Part shown: in pieces, positions 43,446 to 56,939 of the stretch | Numbering within the stretch: position 1 is the first letter of the stretch | Layout: every line of letters starts with the position of its first letter | Assembly: GCF_032854445.1 (NCBI RefSeq) | Contig: NC_088306.1 | Span: 4,336,373-4,400,372 of the forward strand | Length of the DNA stretch: 64,000 nt | From: Liolophura sinensis | Taxonomy: Eukaryota; Mollusca; Polyplacophora; Chitonida; Chitonidae | Direction: 5' to 3' | Program-made: the position numbers and the translations under genes | The notes under the pieces: generated by a model | The model's input: the letters and a program-made list of their open reading frames with translations, nothing else | Databases searched by the model: none | What the model was told of the DNA's origin: nothing

Positions 43446-44267
43446 CTCAAAATTGGTGTTTTACGCCATACTCAAGACTGATGTTTTACACCATACTCAA
43501 GATTGATGTTTTGTGCCATACTCGAGATTAGTGTTTTACGCCATACTCAAAATAGGATTTTTACGTCATACTCAAAATTGGTGTTTTACACCGATTTGTA
43601 GGAGACCAGCATGAGCTGGATTTTAATTGCGCTAACGTGCTTAGCCTACCAATGCGATCGCACATGCCAGCTTCCTCTCAGGTCGCACGTGAGAATGCCC
43701 TGCAGCAATTTCCCCGGACTTGGTATAAGTGAAATATTCTTAGACACGGTCAGGTCGTATTTAGTGTTTTACGCTCCACGAAGCACTCTTAACGTTACGC
43801 TCACTTAACTACCACGGCAACCAGTACTGTAGGTATTGCGTCGTCAGGGTAGTTGCGACTACCTGAAGAAAATCCAACTAAGTCTGTGGGCATATCAGGG
43901 TATTTTTTTAAGAACAGTGTAGTGATACCACTGTTAGGGTATTAACAATAATATTATAATTTAATTTACGAACTCTAATCTCCTTAACCATAAAGATGAC
44001 CGTAGACTTATGGCCGCAAAGGGCAAAAAAATTCTAAATAAATTAACAAAAATTTTTAAAAAATAGGAAGATTAAAGAATGAATACAAGCACACGAAAGC
44101 AGCTGTATTTTTAAATATTTTGTGAGTTTTAATAAAACTATAACAGCAAAGAACAACAACGAGGGTAGCTAATTCCAACTATAACGATTAACTTAATAGA
44201 TAAACGTCAAATACAAACACTTCATCAAAACACCACGATATGTTTAGATGAAGGTCATAAGTTAAGT

Positions 44268-44462
44268 AACACCAGCTTATGCTGGTCACCAGCATGCCAC
44301 AAGTCGAATGAGATCACAGTCATCAGTTGATAACACCAGCTCATGCTGGTCACCAGCATGCCACAGTTCAAGTGAGATCACAGTCATCACCAGATAACAC
44401 CAGCTCATGCTAGTCACCAGCACGTCACAAGTCAAGTGAGATCACAGTCATCAGCAGATAAC
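44268..44462. repeat. ~64-bp minisatellite, 3 units, copy 2
   Basis: One unit fewer than at 9961-10217. Confidence 0.9.
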
Positions 44463-45009
44463 TTTTGACAGTTAAAGTCACCGTTAAATCACAGCTCATG
44501 ATATATTACAGTTACCATGAGTCAAGGTACCTAAAATCACAGTCATCATTAGTCAAGGTAACTGAAGTCACAGTCCCAATAAAATTAGAGTTGAATTAAA
44601 TGAAGTCGAAGTCACCAGAAATTCAAAACAAATGTAAACTACCAGTAAATAACACATTGCAAATAAGAATGAGAACAACATGTATTCTCGCGCTCCTTAA
44701 TTCTGTGATGGAGTCAGACAAAGTGGAGTGTGAGGAGAGGGGCTCTATGACTTAGCTGTTAGCTTGTTAGCGTAGCATATTGACCAAGAAGTCTCTCCCC
44801 ATTGTGATCGTTGGCGGTAAAGTCTTAAATTACCAATTATTTTAGCTGAATGTCACATTAATAAAAGATTCGGCCAAAACGGTTAAAAGTAAATATGCAA
44901 TCATCTTTTTGTGTTAATTTTAACTTGCTAAAAAACACATATTTTTTATTAGTACTTCTACAAAAATACCGATAAAGGTACCTATTTTATGTGGTTATGT
45001 GTTCTAAAT

Positions 45010-45012
<3 letters not shown>

Positions 45013-45098
<86 letters not shown>

Positions 45099-45274
45099 TA
45101 ACATGTTTGATATTGTCATAGCTCATAGACACTATTTTTAAACCCAGTTTTAACCTGAGTATTTATTTTGTTATATTACATACATACTACTGTTATATTA
45201 TATATAACAGTTTCCCCCGGGCTCTGCCCGGTTTCCTCCCACCATAATGCTATGACAATATCAAATATGTTATT
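45013..45274. repeat. (TA)n and inverted repeat, copy 2
   Basis: (TA)n of ~82 bp, against ~32 bp in copy 1. Inverted arms at 45097-45121 and 45250-45274 enclose the same SINE piece. Confidence 0.8.
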
Positions 45275-45674
45275 AATTATTAGAAGGAGTAGAAAAAAGA
45301 TTGGATGACAACACTGATATTGGAGAAAATTATGTTTCCAGATAAAGAAGAAAAATGTATATATAATCCATATATGTAGTTACCATAGTATCTTACAGAG
45401 GCGGTTGTTTAAGGTTGGTGCAGAGGTTTTCGTTTCCCATCACTTAAGCCGGAGACACAGGTTGTAGATTGTATAACTCAAACAGAGGCCAGGGATGAGT
45501 GAACACTATCGTTCGTGGGCTGGTGGTCGCCACTTTCGTAACGAACGAGCCTCTCACATCTGAAAAATAAATTAACAAGGTCTCAATAACGGTCATGCCA
45601 GCAAACATGACAGCTTGCCAATGAACAATATTTATCTTTTTATTTAACTCTTGCTCAACACCATACTGGAAAAT

Positions 45675-45770
45675 GTTGGATGACCAGATTTCGCATGTGA
45701 GAATGCTTGATTTGTGCTGTTTGTTGGATGACCACATTTCGCATGTAAGAATGTTTGCCTAGGTTCAGTC
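45675..45770. repeat. 48-bp minisatellite, 2 units, copy 2
   Basis: Units begin at 45675 and 45723; copy 1 has seven. Confidence 0.9.
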
Positions 45771-45946
45771 CCGGAAGTAAGAGGTAGTTGTCAGTACAAA
45801 GAATTACCAGGTTCTAAAGAGAAAATACACAATATTCATTATGTGTACAAGCATCGGTATTGGCATACAACAAGATTGTAATCCAACCAATGTGTATGTG
45901 AAGGAAGTTTTTTATAGTAAAAAGTATTTTGCCCTCAAAAAGTAGA

Positions 45947-46076
45947 GTCTTCCAGCAACCTGGGGATGGTCGTGGGTTTCCCCCGGGCTCTGCCCGGTTT
46001 CCTCCCACCATAATGCTGGCTGCCGTCGTATAAGTGAAATATTCTTGAGTACGGCGTAAAACACCAATCAAATAAA
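45947..46076 (+). mobile_element. 5'-truncated SINE, copy 2
   Basis: Counterpart of 11895-12033. Left target repeat TCAAAAAGTAGA at 45935-45946; the right one has one change (TCAAAAAGTATA, 46077-46088). Confidence 0.85.
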
Positions 46077-46469
46077 TCAAAAAGTATACACGATATTATG
46101 AAAAAGGTTCTTCTTTATTTATCTATTTGATCGGTGTTTTACGTCGTACTTAATTCACTGATATATTCACAAATAAAGACCTTATTTATATCCACAAAGA
46201 AATACCTGCTGCAGAAGTAGATCTCGTGCTCCCGAAGTGTTCCGTGTAAATAACCACAAGTCACCACAATATAATCTTATCTGATCTTATCCTATCTAAT
46301 CTTATCCCTTGTCTACTTTCTCATTCTGATCAGGCTGTTAACAAACTGCTAAATATGACAATACCACAGTTAGGCTAGACTCAGTAGGTCGTGTCTGTGA
46401 CGTTATATAAATCCTGTCATTGACTGATAATCTATGTGCATGTATGCATGTGTGGATGTTTGTATGTAG

Positions 46470-46795
46470 GTCTATATATGTACGCTTGGGGGGTTTACTT
46501 CGTACTTCGTTGTCATATGGCGAAAAGGAGTCATTAGGTCGATGTACATAAACTATGCCTTTACGTGGCAGGGCGAGCTCATGTCGTCAAAGTGTTGCCG
46601 CCACTGAAGTATCATACCGAGGATACCAGACATCCGAAACAATAACATTGTACTCACAGCGGGCCAGTAAGCACTGTTTCCTTGCTCTGCATATAACCGC
46701 AACAAGTACCGTTTTTTTAAATCTTTAGTATGCCCCGGCGCTGGTTTCTTCCTAGGCGTCGAGGCGGTCGCTGTAACCACTAGGCTACCGAAGTA
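46470..46795 (+). repeat. dispersed repeat, copy 2
   Basis: Counterpart of 12430-12750. Confidence 0.7.
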
Positions 46796-46956
46796 ATCTG
46801 CCGGTGAACTAAGTATTCCCGAGGCCTGGTCCCATTCTATTGTTTTTGTGTAATCGTGAAAAATTGTGCAAGTAAATTGCAGTTAACATCACTGCATTTT
46901 TGTTACCTAATTCTGCTTAAGTTGTGACGCAAAGAAAGCCTAAGTTGCTAAGTTAC

Positions 46957-47118
46957 CTCTGTTGCACAGGATGGTTTGTGTTCAGTTTTGCTTTGCACAA
47001 ATTGCCAGTACACAATATTTCCTTATGTGACCGCATTGTTGATAACAGTAACATCATTTCAACGGTTGACACCAATACTATGAAGCCGAGAATGTGTCTG
47101 CACATGAACATTCTTTGC
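46957..47118 (-). CDS. candidate last exon, only in copy 2
   Basis: The acceptor CATGCTTTTTTAG|GCAAAG and the donor CAACAGAG|GTAACT bound 162 bp that stay open only in phase 2, the phase required by the preceding exon. It encodes QRMFMCRHILGFIVLVSTVE and then MMLLLSTMRSHKEILC; the hydrophobic run could be a membrane segment. Copy 1 lacks about 85-90 bp here, including the acceptor. It may be a real exon or a chance open stretch. Confidence 0.35.
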
Positions 47119-50100
47119 CTAAAAAAGCATGGTTGTATGAGCCCCAGAATTTCATTCATTGAGTTTCCAAACATTTTGAATTTTCAGCTCTACCTAAGGA
47201 TATTTTCTAAAAGTTCTCTCGATAGATGTTTGCAATGTGTCTGGAGCCTATTGATTTCCTTACCGATGTCTCTCACAAACTGTACATACACGAATTCATG
47301 TTGGGGGTAACTTCTCAAATTGTATTTCCAGTCTAGAACGAACCCCAGCTCGGCCGAAAGTAAAAAAGAATGTGCAGTTGCTTTAGCGTAATGGTTATTT
47401 TCTGATGTCTCTATGTAATATGTTTGGACCTTTTCTTGAGCGGATCGTTACAACCTGACAGAAGCGATCATAAAGTAAGAAAATCAGAAAATATGAGAAA
47501 GTTAACAATATTCTTAACGATTTGTGTGTATTACTATAGCTCTTACTGTAAGGTCTCCACTCGGCTTTGCAAAAATTTATTTTCGTCCATTAGTCGTTTC
47601 AGTTCTTGTAATGACAGATCGTCGCTTTCTTTAGGAAGGGGGCTAGAAACGCCTTTATCTGGAAGGTCTAAATGAAAGAGAAAATGGACGAAAATGCATT
47701 GACATGTTTGAGTGGCATTTAGAAGTTTTGACGGATGTACACGGGAAAGTCTTTCTCATAGATATACAGCTTCTTGGTTTATCTACACCACGTTTCGACG
47801 TAGTTACTAACATCGTTATCAAGAGATGTTAACAGTTAGCAGATGTAGTTACTAACGTCGTTATCACTTGATAGTGATATTAGTAAATACATCGAAACGT
47901 CATGTTAATAAACCCAAGAAGCTGTATATCTATAAGAAAGACTTTCCCTGTGAAAATGCATTGCTCAGTAAAACAGTGGCGACAGATTGTCTTTAGTCGA
48001 GGAAAGGCGGAATATAAATGAGAAAAGGACCATGCAGTGGGATGGGTAGTAAGCTTCTCGGCCTGTTTTTACAAAGAGATGATTGTAGCTGCAATCGATA
48101 GTAGGCCATAGGTCTGAGTATACAATTGATTGTAAAATTAAGTTACGCCACTTGCACAAAGGAGTAAGGGGATTGTTATCGTGGACTCGTACATAAAGGC
48201 GGCCTGTGTAAAAGGACAATGTACCGGTCAATAACTTTTCGTGTCTTTATTTTCAAAAGAGTTCTACATCATAATGATTCAGTGTTGAACAACAACAACT
48301 TGTTAAAAAATGCGCGTAGCATCTTTTTGAGACAATTCCATTTGAAATCACGGAAATCCGGACACTTCGCTCGGACGAGTCGGGGGCAAGCAGGCGACGA
48401 GGCGAAACATAATATGGGAAGGTATAGGGAAATGGACAACACTGGACGGTATTCAGAGATAAACAGCTGGTAATAACCATCAACCATAGTATGTAAGACA
48501 AGAGAACAATGTACACAGCATATCTAAATTGTGAACGTCAACAAAACCTGGTTTTGAACTTATGAGGTCGTGGAGCGAGAGTTTTGCACGTACTCCCATG
48601 CTATATAGACAATGTCTTCACCGCCCAGTGTGAGCGAGTATGCGTGCTGGCGGAAGTAAAAAGGAAAAAATCCCGGATGCTCGCGGTGTCGAATTGCACA
48701 TCTTTGCAAACCGAAAACTGAGACAGAACTAACAGTCCATTGTATTTAACATTAATTTTAGGGCAATTGTAAATATTTACAACTGGGTCGATAATAGCCA
48801 ACAATCCCTTCGTGCAAGAGGATGTCGACTGATAGCTTGGTCTACTTCTTTCCTAGAAGGTGTTGAACACAGATGTGAAAATTGGTCATTATGACCATTA
48901 CCATCAAATATTATGGATGTTCCAGGTCATAATGGTTGATGGTAATTGTCATAATAACCAATTTACATAACATTGTTCAACACTTTCTATCAACGATTGG
49001 CATGTCAAAGCCTGTTACGACGACAAGATTTATTTAAGATTTCCATTAGCTACATTTCCACGCGCATTTCATCACTCGTCAAGCGTTTTACAGAAGACTT
49101 CAGCTTGTATGATTTATATTTGATGGATAATCTACCTGTTAGATCAATGTCCTCCCCATCTATTTTGCAGGTGTCCATTCCTTGTGACATCAACCACTCG
49201 CTGTTCAAAGGGACATGTTTCCGCAACATTTCAGTGCTTAATTCGGGGATCATGAGAATGATGTTAAAGCTGTCTGTAACCTCCACGCCTGCCAGCAATA
49301 CAAACTCTAAGGGCACTTTAAGCCAACTAGCGACGTTGGACTGTAACTCTTCAACTGTTTTCCTGTTGACCTTCCCTTTGACGTGAAACGTCACATATCT
49401 GCAATCCGTTGCTGCCAAAGAAAGCAATCACAGATATGTTATTCACTGAAACTGGACAGAACTTGAGGGGAGCCAAAGCTCACAATGGTAAAACGAATGT
49501 ACAATAGCACGTCATTTTTACGACAGAATTTTAACAAATCTGAAAAGTTGTTATCGTTACTAACATGCATATATAATTCTGTATATAGGTGATATTTTAG
49601 AACTGTTTTCACCAACTGACGTAGGTGGTTTTTAAATAGCTGTGTATGTTTACCTGGGCTCGGATTAGGTGTATGCACGTAAAGCACATCCCCCTGTTCT
49701 TCAGCAAACTCTACCGCTCTTTGGAATAGATCTTTCCTATTAATGTGCCACAAAAGTCTCTGCAGAACCATGATGCTATTGACGTTCACGTAACCATTTT
49801 CCATGAGTAGTTTAAAGAGACTCAGGGAAGTTGGTTTGCCATCTAAATCACGTCGCCTCATACCAAAGAATCCTGAAAGAATATTGCATGCTCTTCCACA
49901 CTTATACACACACAATTGTTGTTCAAGGCTGGACAAAGCAATAGTTCGAAGAGTTAAATGTAAAAATACTTTATACATTTTATGTCAAAGAAGTGCGTAT
50001 CTCATTGCTATGCCCTTCTCTGCCAGGGGCTTCCTGGTTTTCTCCCACTACAACGCTGGCCGCATTCGTATGAATGAAATATTCTTCAGTCCGGCTTACT

Positions 50101-50530
50101 GTTTTTTTAAAATTTCCAATGTCAAATAAATAAATAAATAAAACCTCTAATTTTATTTCATTTAGTATTAAACGATACGTTGTGTATTTGCATAAATGCA
50201 TGGTGGAAGTGAATAAGTACAATTATTGTCACTGAAACTCAATGTTTGACGCTTGTATACGAATGTCTGTTTCGATTAATATACAAATGACTTCATGGCA
50301 GGAAAGGCGACCTCATAAAGTTTTCGTCAACTTATATATACTTTCATATAGCAGAGATCTAATAAGGGCTTGAGGGTAGAAAACCAAACACTCATGGCGG
50401 CATACACTTTACCTCTCATGTAAAACTCCATATCCTCCAAGTTTCTATCTGTCATATCATTGGCGATTTGTGCGATGAAAACTCTAAGTGCGCGATCCCT
50501 CAGTGCGGGAGGAAGTGTTGGCACGGCCAT
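46957..50530 (-). CDS. DED-domain host gene, copy 2 (multi-exon)
   Basis: Same exon chain as copy 1: 50413-50530, 49522-49872, 49136-49411, possibly 48622-48717, 47547-47667 and 47194-47348, plus a further candidate exon at 46957-47118. All splice dinucleotides of the first three exons are intact and phases agree (1-1-1). One inserted base at ~49501 lies in the intron just after exon 2 and does no harm. Copy 2 is the more complete of the two because it keeps the 46957-47118 exon. The 3' end of the gene (stop, poly(A) signal) was not identified. Confidence 0.65.
47194..47348 (-). CDS. downstream exon of DED gene, copy 2
   Basis: 155 bp, same acceptor and donor as 13073-13227. One residue change (L to F) and one silent change. 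Ends in phase 2, which fits the next candidate exon at 46957-47118. Confidence 0.5.
47547..47667 (-). CDS. coiled-coil-like exon, copy 2
   Basis: 121 bp, same splice sites as 13427-13547. LPDKGVSSPLPKESDDLSLQ then ELKRLMDENKFLQ; two residue changes and one silent change. Confidence 0.6.
47739..47952. repeat. long inverted repeat, copy 2
   Basis: Counterpart of 13619-13832, nearly identical. Confidence 0.75.
48855..48988. mobile_element. 134-bp hairpin element, copy 2
   Basis: Counterpart of 14675-14808. Confidence 0.75.
49136..49411 (-). CDS. exon 3 of DED gene, copy 2
   Basis: 276 bp, phase 1-1, donor AACAG|GTAGAT. Three residue changes relative to copy 1 (K/T, R/S, S/L) and two silent ones. 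Confidence 0.7.
49522..49872 (-). CDS. DED exon 2, copy 2
   Basis: 351 bp with the same acceptor and donor as copy 1. Keeps the RKDL motif of DED helix 6. Two residue changes (NPSPGK for NPIPGK, QRLLW for QSLLW) and one silent change. Confidence 0.8.
50020..50140 (+). mobile_element. diverged SINE 3' part, copy 2
   Basis: Counterpart of 15838-15955. Confidence 0.65.
50413..50530 (-). CDS. DED exon 1, copy 2
   Basis: Same length and phase as 16232-16349. Differences from copy 1: S4P, P10L, H13R, E20A, D24N, K29R, I34M and V35E. All eight base differences are replacements; no silent difference was found. The donor is GAG|GTAAAG in both. Confidence 0.75.
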
Positions 50531-50904
50531 CGTTAGGGTATGTGTATATCTGTGAAGTAGATTGCCCACATTGCTGATAAGGTAACAAAAACTTCTCCGA
50601 AACGGGAACTGGAAATTCACTAACAAACAGATGTTCGGCTCAGTCTTAACAGGGTGAAAAACATGCGTAGTGACGCATTATACAAATAAAGATGAATTTT
50701 GAAGAGGTACGAGGAAAGTACAAAGTGTTAGGCGGGTGAAAGCCTGAACTCGCTGATGGTGTGTGGTTACTTGAGGTACTTATACAAATGTGGAGCATTT
50801 TGCTCAGTCTGTTGATAGCCTGAAAAACATAGTATTATTGGAAATAGTCTGTTTATGCCCGTGTAATTCTTGAAATGCTCAGCAAGTGGCAAGCAGTAAG
50901 TAGC

Positions 50905-51290
50905 AATAGTGTCAGGAGTGGGAATGGTGTCAGAAGTGACGATAGTGTCAGAAGTGGGAATGGTGTCAGAAGTGACGATAGTGTCAGGAGTGGGAATGGT
51001 GTCAGAAGTGACGATAGTGTCAGGAGTGGGAATGGTGTCAGAAGTGACGATAGTGTCAGGAGTGGGATTGGTGTCAGAAGTGACAATAGTGTCAGAATTG
51101 GGAATGGTGTCAGAAGTGACAATAGTGTCAGAAGTGCTAATGGTGTCAGAAGTGACTATAGTGTCAGAAGTGGGAATGATGTCAGAAGAGGGAATGGTGT
51201 CAGTAGTGGGCACAGGTTCAAAAGTGACAATGATATCAGAGGTGAGAATGTCAGAAGTGAGAATGGTGTCAAAAGTTGGAATTGTGTCCT
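50905..51290. repeat. 36-bp minisatellite, copy 2
   Basis: Fewer units than at 16720-17190; same position 5' of the DED gene. Confidence 0.95.
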
Positions 51291-52530
51291 CTTTTCTAAC
51301 TGTGAAAGAATGTTTACTATGGAAATATACAAAATTAAGTAATAGAGAATTGGCTTGATTTGATTCTAATTTGCTATAACACATCTAGAATCTACACGGG
51401 ACTATGCCTATTTGTAAACTTTTCGTTAGGCAGAAAAGTGGTAAATGAGCTTTCATAAAGACCAGACGTGATTTATATTGCTTGTACGCACACAAGCACA
51501 AATATACTGATGATCAGTGATAATGTTATGAGATGATGACGTGCTGTATGCATAAAATAGTAGGACGGAAATGGAAAATGTTAGTATTAAGTTTACCTTT
51601 AGTATATATTGTACAGCTATGTAATTCTCTAGAGCTTGATCACGCAATTCGGTCTATAACTGAACTTCTGGGCACAACAATGTAAAACGCATTTACTGTT
51701 GGATTACGGTAGTGACTTTAAACAATCTCTTTTGATTTGAAAACAGGTCGATTTAAAATTAAATCAGTTCACGTCAAATGTCTGCTGTCAGTCATTCTTT
51801 TACAAGGGCGTGATAGGAAGAGGCCGAGAAGAGCTTTAGATGATGTAGATATCAACAAATCATATACTAATGAGAAGTGCTTTTGACATGGCTACATAAA
51901 AATGTGTCAATTAAGAAACAGTGGTGCACAAAGTTCAGTTCGGGGGTTATAAATGACACGTCATCGTTACAGATTACATGCTCCGGCCCTCACTGACACT
52001 AATCTGTCATGATGGATGATGTGACAGGCAATAGATGTATGAAGTAGTGTGTATGCTCGAGGTTTTACGTCGTACTTATAATTTTTCACCCGCATGACGA
52101 CGAAAGAGCACTGATTGAGTATTACTGCCACAGAGACATTTTAGCTTGTTGACGCACTATAAATTTCTGCATTGTTAATTTGCACGCGGTTAAAATATTT
52201 TAGAATGGTGCTAGATTTGGATAGAACTGAAACCTTTTTGCCAGTTTTGCCCCCCCCGCCAGACATTCTGGTGATCAGACATTCTGTTAAAATTGACAGA
52301 AGAATTTTTTCAGTGTATACATGTTCCACGATGGTTATCAAACGAGTCACGGGAAACGGATCACGGTTTTTTTTTTCAGTACTTGTCTGACTCGCAAACA
52401 TTTTCTTGTTTTTTCATTTTAGCAATCTGGACCTTTGAGCACACAGACGAGCTGTGGAATTAACGACATAAGCAGACAGAATTACGGCTGCAGTTAGTCG
52501 TTGTATCAATCAGTTATATTCAGTTTCACG

Positions 52531-52640
52531 CTAAACCCTTTATCTGGTGCCTTACACACTAAAAATAATCTGTCAAATTTAACAGAAAATCTGTTGCCTG
52601 AGAGTTGCTATAATGCATTCTGGTATTGCAGCAGATAAAC

Positions 52641-52677
<37 letters not shown>

Positions 52678-52857
52678 CATATATTCTATTAATTCAACAA
52701 AATGATTTGATTAAACTAACAGAATATTATGTTGAATATGGCAGAACTTTGTGTTATAATATCATATAAATAACATTCTAGCATCACTCAGACAACAGAC
52801 TATTTGTTAAATTTAACAGAATATTTTAGTGTATAAAGCGCCAGATAAAAGGTTTAG
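52531..52857. mobile_element. palindromic element, copy 2
   Basis: Same inverted ends as 18458-18947 but 327 bp instead of 490, because the central (TA)n is short. Confidence 0.7.
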
Positions 52858-53049
52858 TCTGAAGGTGAAAATGTTTGGGTGTAATATACATTTTCACTGA
52901 TCTAGTACTTTGCTTAGGGAACCTGAGGCTTTGTTGACTAGTAAAAAGCCACGGATCCCACTAATTGCTGTCTGAGCCTTCAGAGATTAGGACAAGGAAA
53001 CAGAACGGGTTGGTCTGGTTTTAGTACAATGGGAAAACAAGCTGGACGA

Positions 53050-53260
53050 ACTGGACGAAGTCACTAGGTCTGTGCACATTAAATGTGTCTTCTTGTGGCA
53101 GGGAGAGTCTATGCCGCCAAAGTGCTGCCGCCACAGAAGAATCATGCCGAAGACACCAGGCATGACACCCCACCAAGTAACAATATACTGACACCGGGCA
53201 AACCAATCCTGTTGCCTTGCTCTAGCCCCTCAGTGCTCAGCGCCAAGCGAAGCATTGAGT
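53050..53260 (+). repeat. dispersed repeat, copy 2
   Basis: Counterpart of 19140-19345. Confidence 0.75.
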
Positions 53261-53287
53261 ACTATTTTTAAAGTCTTTGATATAACT

Positions 53288-53515
53288 CGACCCTCTTATA
53301 CGACGGCGGCCTGCACTTTGATCTGGAAAAATACCCGGCCAAAGCCCTGAGAAAACTCACGACCATCCGCAAGTGGCTGAGAGACCTGCCGACGTACGGT
53401 CGGAGAAGAAGCCAGCATGAGCTGGACTTTCAACTCACAGCGACCCCATTGGTGAGAGTCTTCTGGATCGTTGCGTCGCGTTGGCATGCTAACCCCCCTC
53501 GACCACGGAGGCCCC
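53288..53515 (-). mobile_element. SINE, reverse, copy 2
   Basis: Counterpart of 19380-19586. Keeps GAGCTGGACTTTCAACTCAC AGCG, deleted in copy 1. Confidence 0.85.
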
Positions 53516-53789
53516 GTGGTGTAACAATAAATTCAACCCGAGTACGGGGATGTCCTGGCTAGAGTGTTATCACCAACTGACCCTTCACTATCGGAGAGTT
53601 AACCTCGCCCGCTGGTTAGTTAGCCGCGCCCATTTGACAAGGCGTGGATAATTTATATTAGATCCCCCACAGAATGTACCATTGTATCTGGTAGAGAAGA
53701 ATGCTGGCAGTATGGATAGTCAGTATTGACGCGGGCATTCAAAAATAAAGTAATATTTTTGAGTATGGTGTAAAACACCAATGCTATTA

Positions 53790-55310
53790 CCCTCCCTGTT
53801 TTGGTAACGCTATTACGTGTCAAGAAGGCGATCAAAGACTATAAATCTCATGTTGGACTCGCACTTGCAAAAAACTTGCCCAATGCCTATACGGAACGGA
53901 CAAGGGATGTTGTTTTCGTTGACAAAAATCATCGGTTACAGATGACACATGCCAGATGTCCAAGGGCAATTTCTCGTAACAGCATTATGCACTGTTCATT
54001 TCATTCTCGGCGAACGCGGCAGACGTCACAGAAAGGTTAAACTTTGTAAGCCGTGTGTAGCAGATGAAATGTACACGTCTGGTAGCAGTGTTCATTTGCC
54101 GGTGAGAAAAGTGTCATCGTCAAAGTTTACAAAACAGATCTGCACCTACGGCTGTTACACCTTTAAGACAATTTGCTGATTGTTACAGTCGCATTTGTAA
54201 TCAATTCCATACTCGTTAAAACCAGTCATCATTATACAGGTTAGTGCCCCTCTTGTTTAGAAGCAATGATTTCACCTGGAGTGTGTGAGGTTGTTGGTCT
54301 GGTGGGATCTTCCATAACCACTTAGTATGGGTTTGAAATTGTTAACATGACCATTTTTTTTATTCCAACACTTAATATCCACATAACTTGTTTTATTGGA
54401 GGTTATATAATAGAAATAATGTTCCAGCTTTGAGTGTCTAGCAACAATTTTACAGTCAATAAGATGTATGAGCTTAAAAAAGTTTAGATATCTGCCTACG
54501 CTTTCGACCTAAAATAATAACCACGCCCACCTTACAGCCTGTAAAACTGTCGCTAGAGACTCATAGCAGGAATATTCTTTCCTATAAAAACGTCATCTGT
54601 TGCTCAGCGGACATTATCTGAGAGACCAAGACAATAAGTCGATCTCTTTCATTCATAAGCAAAATTAGGCCGTTGGCGAATTTTATACATGAGGTAGATA
54701 CGGTTTGGATTTTCTATAGTAAATACATTAGAAAAATCAGAAGAAAAGGCATCATATGTCAAAAGTAGGTTTGTAACAGTAGACGTTTTCGTAATCTCAA
54801 AAAGATTATCAAGGTGTTTAGATTTGACGGCGTCATCTCCAAGCTGTTCTGCAGAACTGGACTTGCCACCGGACAGAATTCAGACAAATATTTTCCAAAA
54901 TCAAAAAAAGAAAAAACACGGAAAAGACAAACTTCATAACATTGTTTACAACTATATTAAATTTACTTCTAAAAAAACCCTTGAAAATTAAACTTCTAAA
55001 TTACTTGATGAATTACACATGTTTTCTGGCCAACTGAACATAGAAGAAGAAGAAGAAGAGGTACAATAGTTGTTATTGACTTACCAGCAGACAGCCGCGA
55101 TCAAGGGACGGTGGCATCTGAGTGAAATCTGACGTCATTCAGCTTTATATAATGCAATAACACATGACCGAGGGGCGTTGACGAACCACTCGGCTGTAAA
55201 ATGTCTGAATATTTTGTCCAGTCGTGATTTTCAACCATTATGGGGACGACGTATCAATAGCCATTTAATGAAACGGGGTGTGGCTAGTTTACTCTCTGGT
55301 CCTTTGATTG
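53790..55310. other. no recognised feature, copy 2
   Basis: Counterpart of 19860-21380. Confidence 0.5.
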
Positions 55311-55554
55311 GATGAACAGCCTCCAATGTTTGCTGTCAGTCATTCTGTCACAAGCACGCGACTAGAAGAGAAACGATATAGATATCAACAAAAATTAAAT
55401 CACTTTCGTCATTTGTAAACCAAAATGTGACAAACCATGGAGCATAAAGTTCAGTTAGGATGATATCTGACACTTGAGTCTTAAATATAATATGCTGTGC
55501 ACCGTTCTTCGATGACTCTAATTTTTAATGATGATGTAACATACATAAAAATGT

Positions 55555-55915
55555 GTACGTACAAATGCATGCTTGGGGTTTGGCGTCGTAGGCCTACTTA
55601 TCACTTCTTCAGTCACACGAGGAGCCATTACGTAGTGTGTTCATACAAGTATCTTCTTGTGGCAGGGCGAGTCCAAAGTGCTGCCGCCACTGAATTTATT
55701 TATTTATTTATTTAATTGGTGTTTTTTAGACCGTAATCAAAAATATTTCACTTATACGACGGCAACCAGCATTATGGTGTGAGGACACACCGGGCAGAGC
55801 CGTGGGAAAATCCACGACCATCCACAGGTTGTTGTTGCCGCCATTGAAGACATCAGACATTACGCCTCACTCAATCACATTATACTGACCCCTGGCAAAC
55901 AAGTCCTCTAACCTT
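55555..55915 (+). repeat. dispersed repeat with nested SINE, copy 2
   Basis: Counterpart of 21620-21975. The nested reverse SINE lies at about 55697-55838. Confidence 0.75.
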
Positions 55916-55984
55916 TCTTTAACGTAAAAAAAATAATAATTAGCCTTATTTTTAGTGGCCTGTATATCACGTTTTGTCATTTAG

Positions 55985-56655
55985 ACTAAATGTTTAGTGT
56001 AAGAAATTAAGAGGTACAGCACAGACTATATGTCTAGTGTAAGAAATTAAGATGTACAGCACAGACTATATCTCTAGTGTAAGAAAATTAAGAGGTACAG
56101 CACAGACTATATGTCTAGTGTAAGAAATTAAGAGGTACAGCACAGACTATATGTCTAGTGTAAGAAATTAAGAGGTACAACACAGACTATATGTCTAGTG
56201 TAAGGAATTAAGAGGTACAGCACAGACTCTATGCCTAGTGTAAGAAATTAAGATGTACAGCACAGACTATATCTCTAGTGTAAGAAAATTAAGAGGTACA
56301 ACACAGACTATATGTCTAGTGTAAGAAAATTAAGATGTACAGCACAGACTATATCTCTAGTGTACCAAAATTAAGAGGTACAGCACAGACTATATGTCTA
56401 GTGTACGAAAATTAAGAGGTACAGCACGGACTATGTCTTTAGTGTAAGAAAATTAAGAGGTACAGCACAGACTATATGTCTAGTGTACGAAAATTAAGAG
56501 GTACAGCACAGACTATATGTCTAGTGTAAGAAATTAAGAGGTACACCACAGACAATATGTCTAGTGAAAGAAAATTAAGAGGTACAACACAGACAATATG
56601 TCTAGTGAAAGAAAATTAAGAGGTACAACACAGACAATATGTCTAGTGAAAGAAA
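55985..56655. repeat. ~39-bp minisatellite, copy 2
   Basis: About 17 units. The last three units (CAACACAGACAATATGTCTA GTGAAAG) are a local amplification not seen in copy 1. Confidence 0.95.
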
Positions 56656-56939
56656 ATGAATCATGGTCATCCATAACCAGTAAAATACGGCTTCTTGTTA
56701 GTTTACCTTAGAGTTTTGTGTTGTTCATGTATATCCTTTAATAGTAGGAAATTACAAAATACATCCCTCCCCTCCCACCAGTACCATGGCTTATGCAAAA
56801 TTGCAGTGATGTCAAATGCGATTTTTTGGATGTCACTGGCCTAGAATTACGGCAAAGGCCTCATAAATATTCATATCGAGGAAGACTTCAGCGCAAGGAT
56901 TAAACAACTCGAGTTCTTGTACTCTTAAAAAGGTTATCT

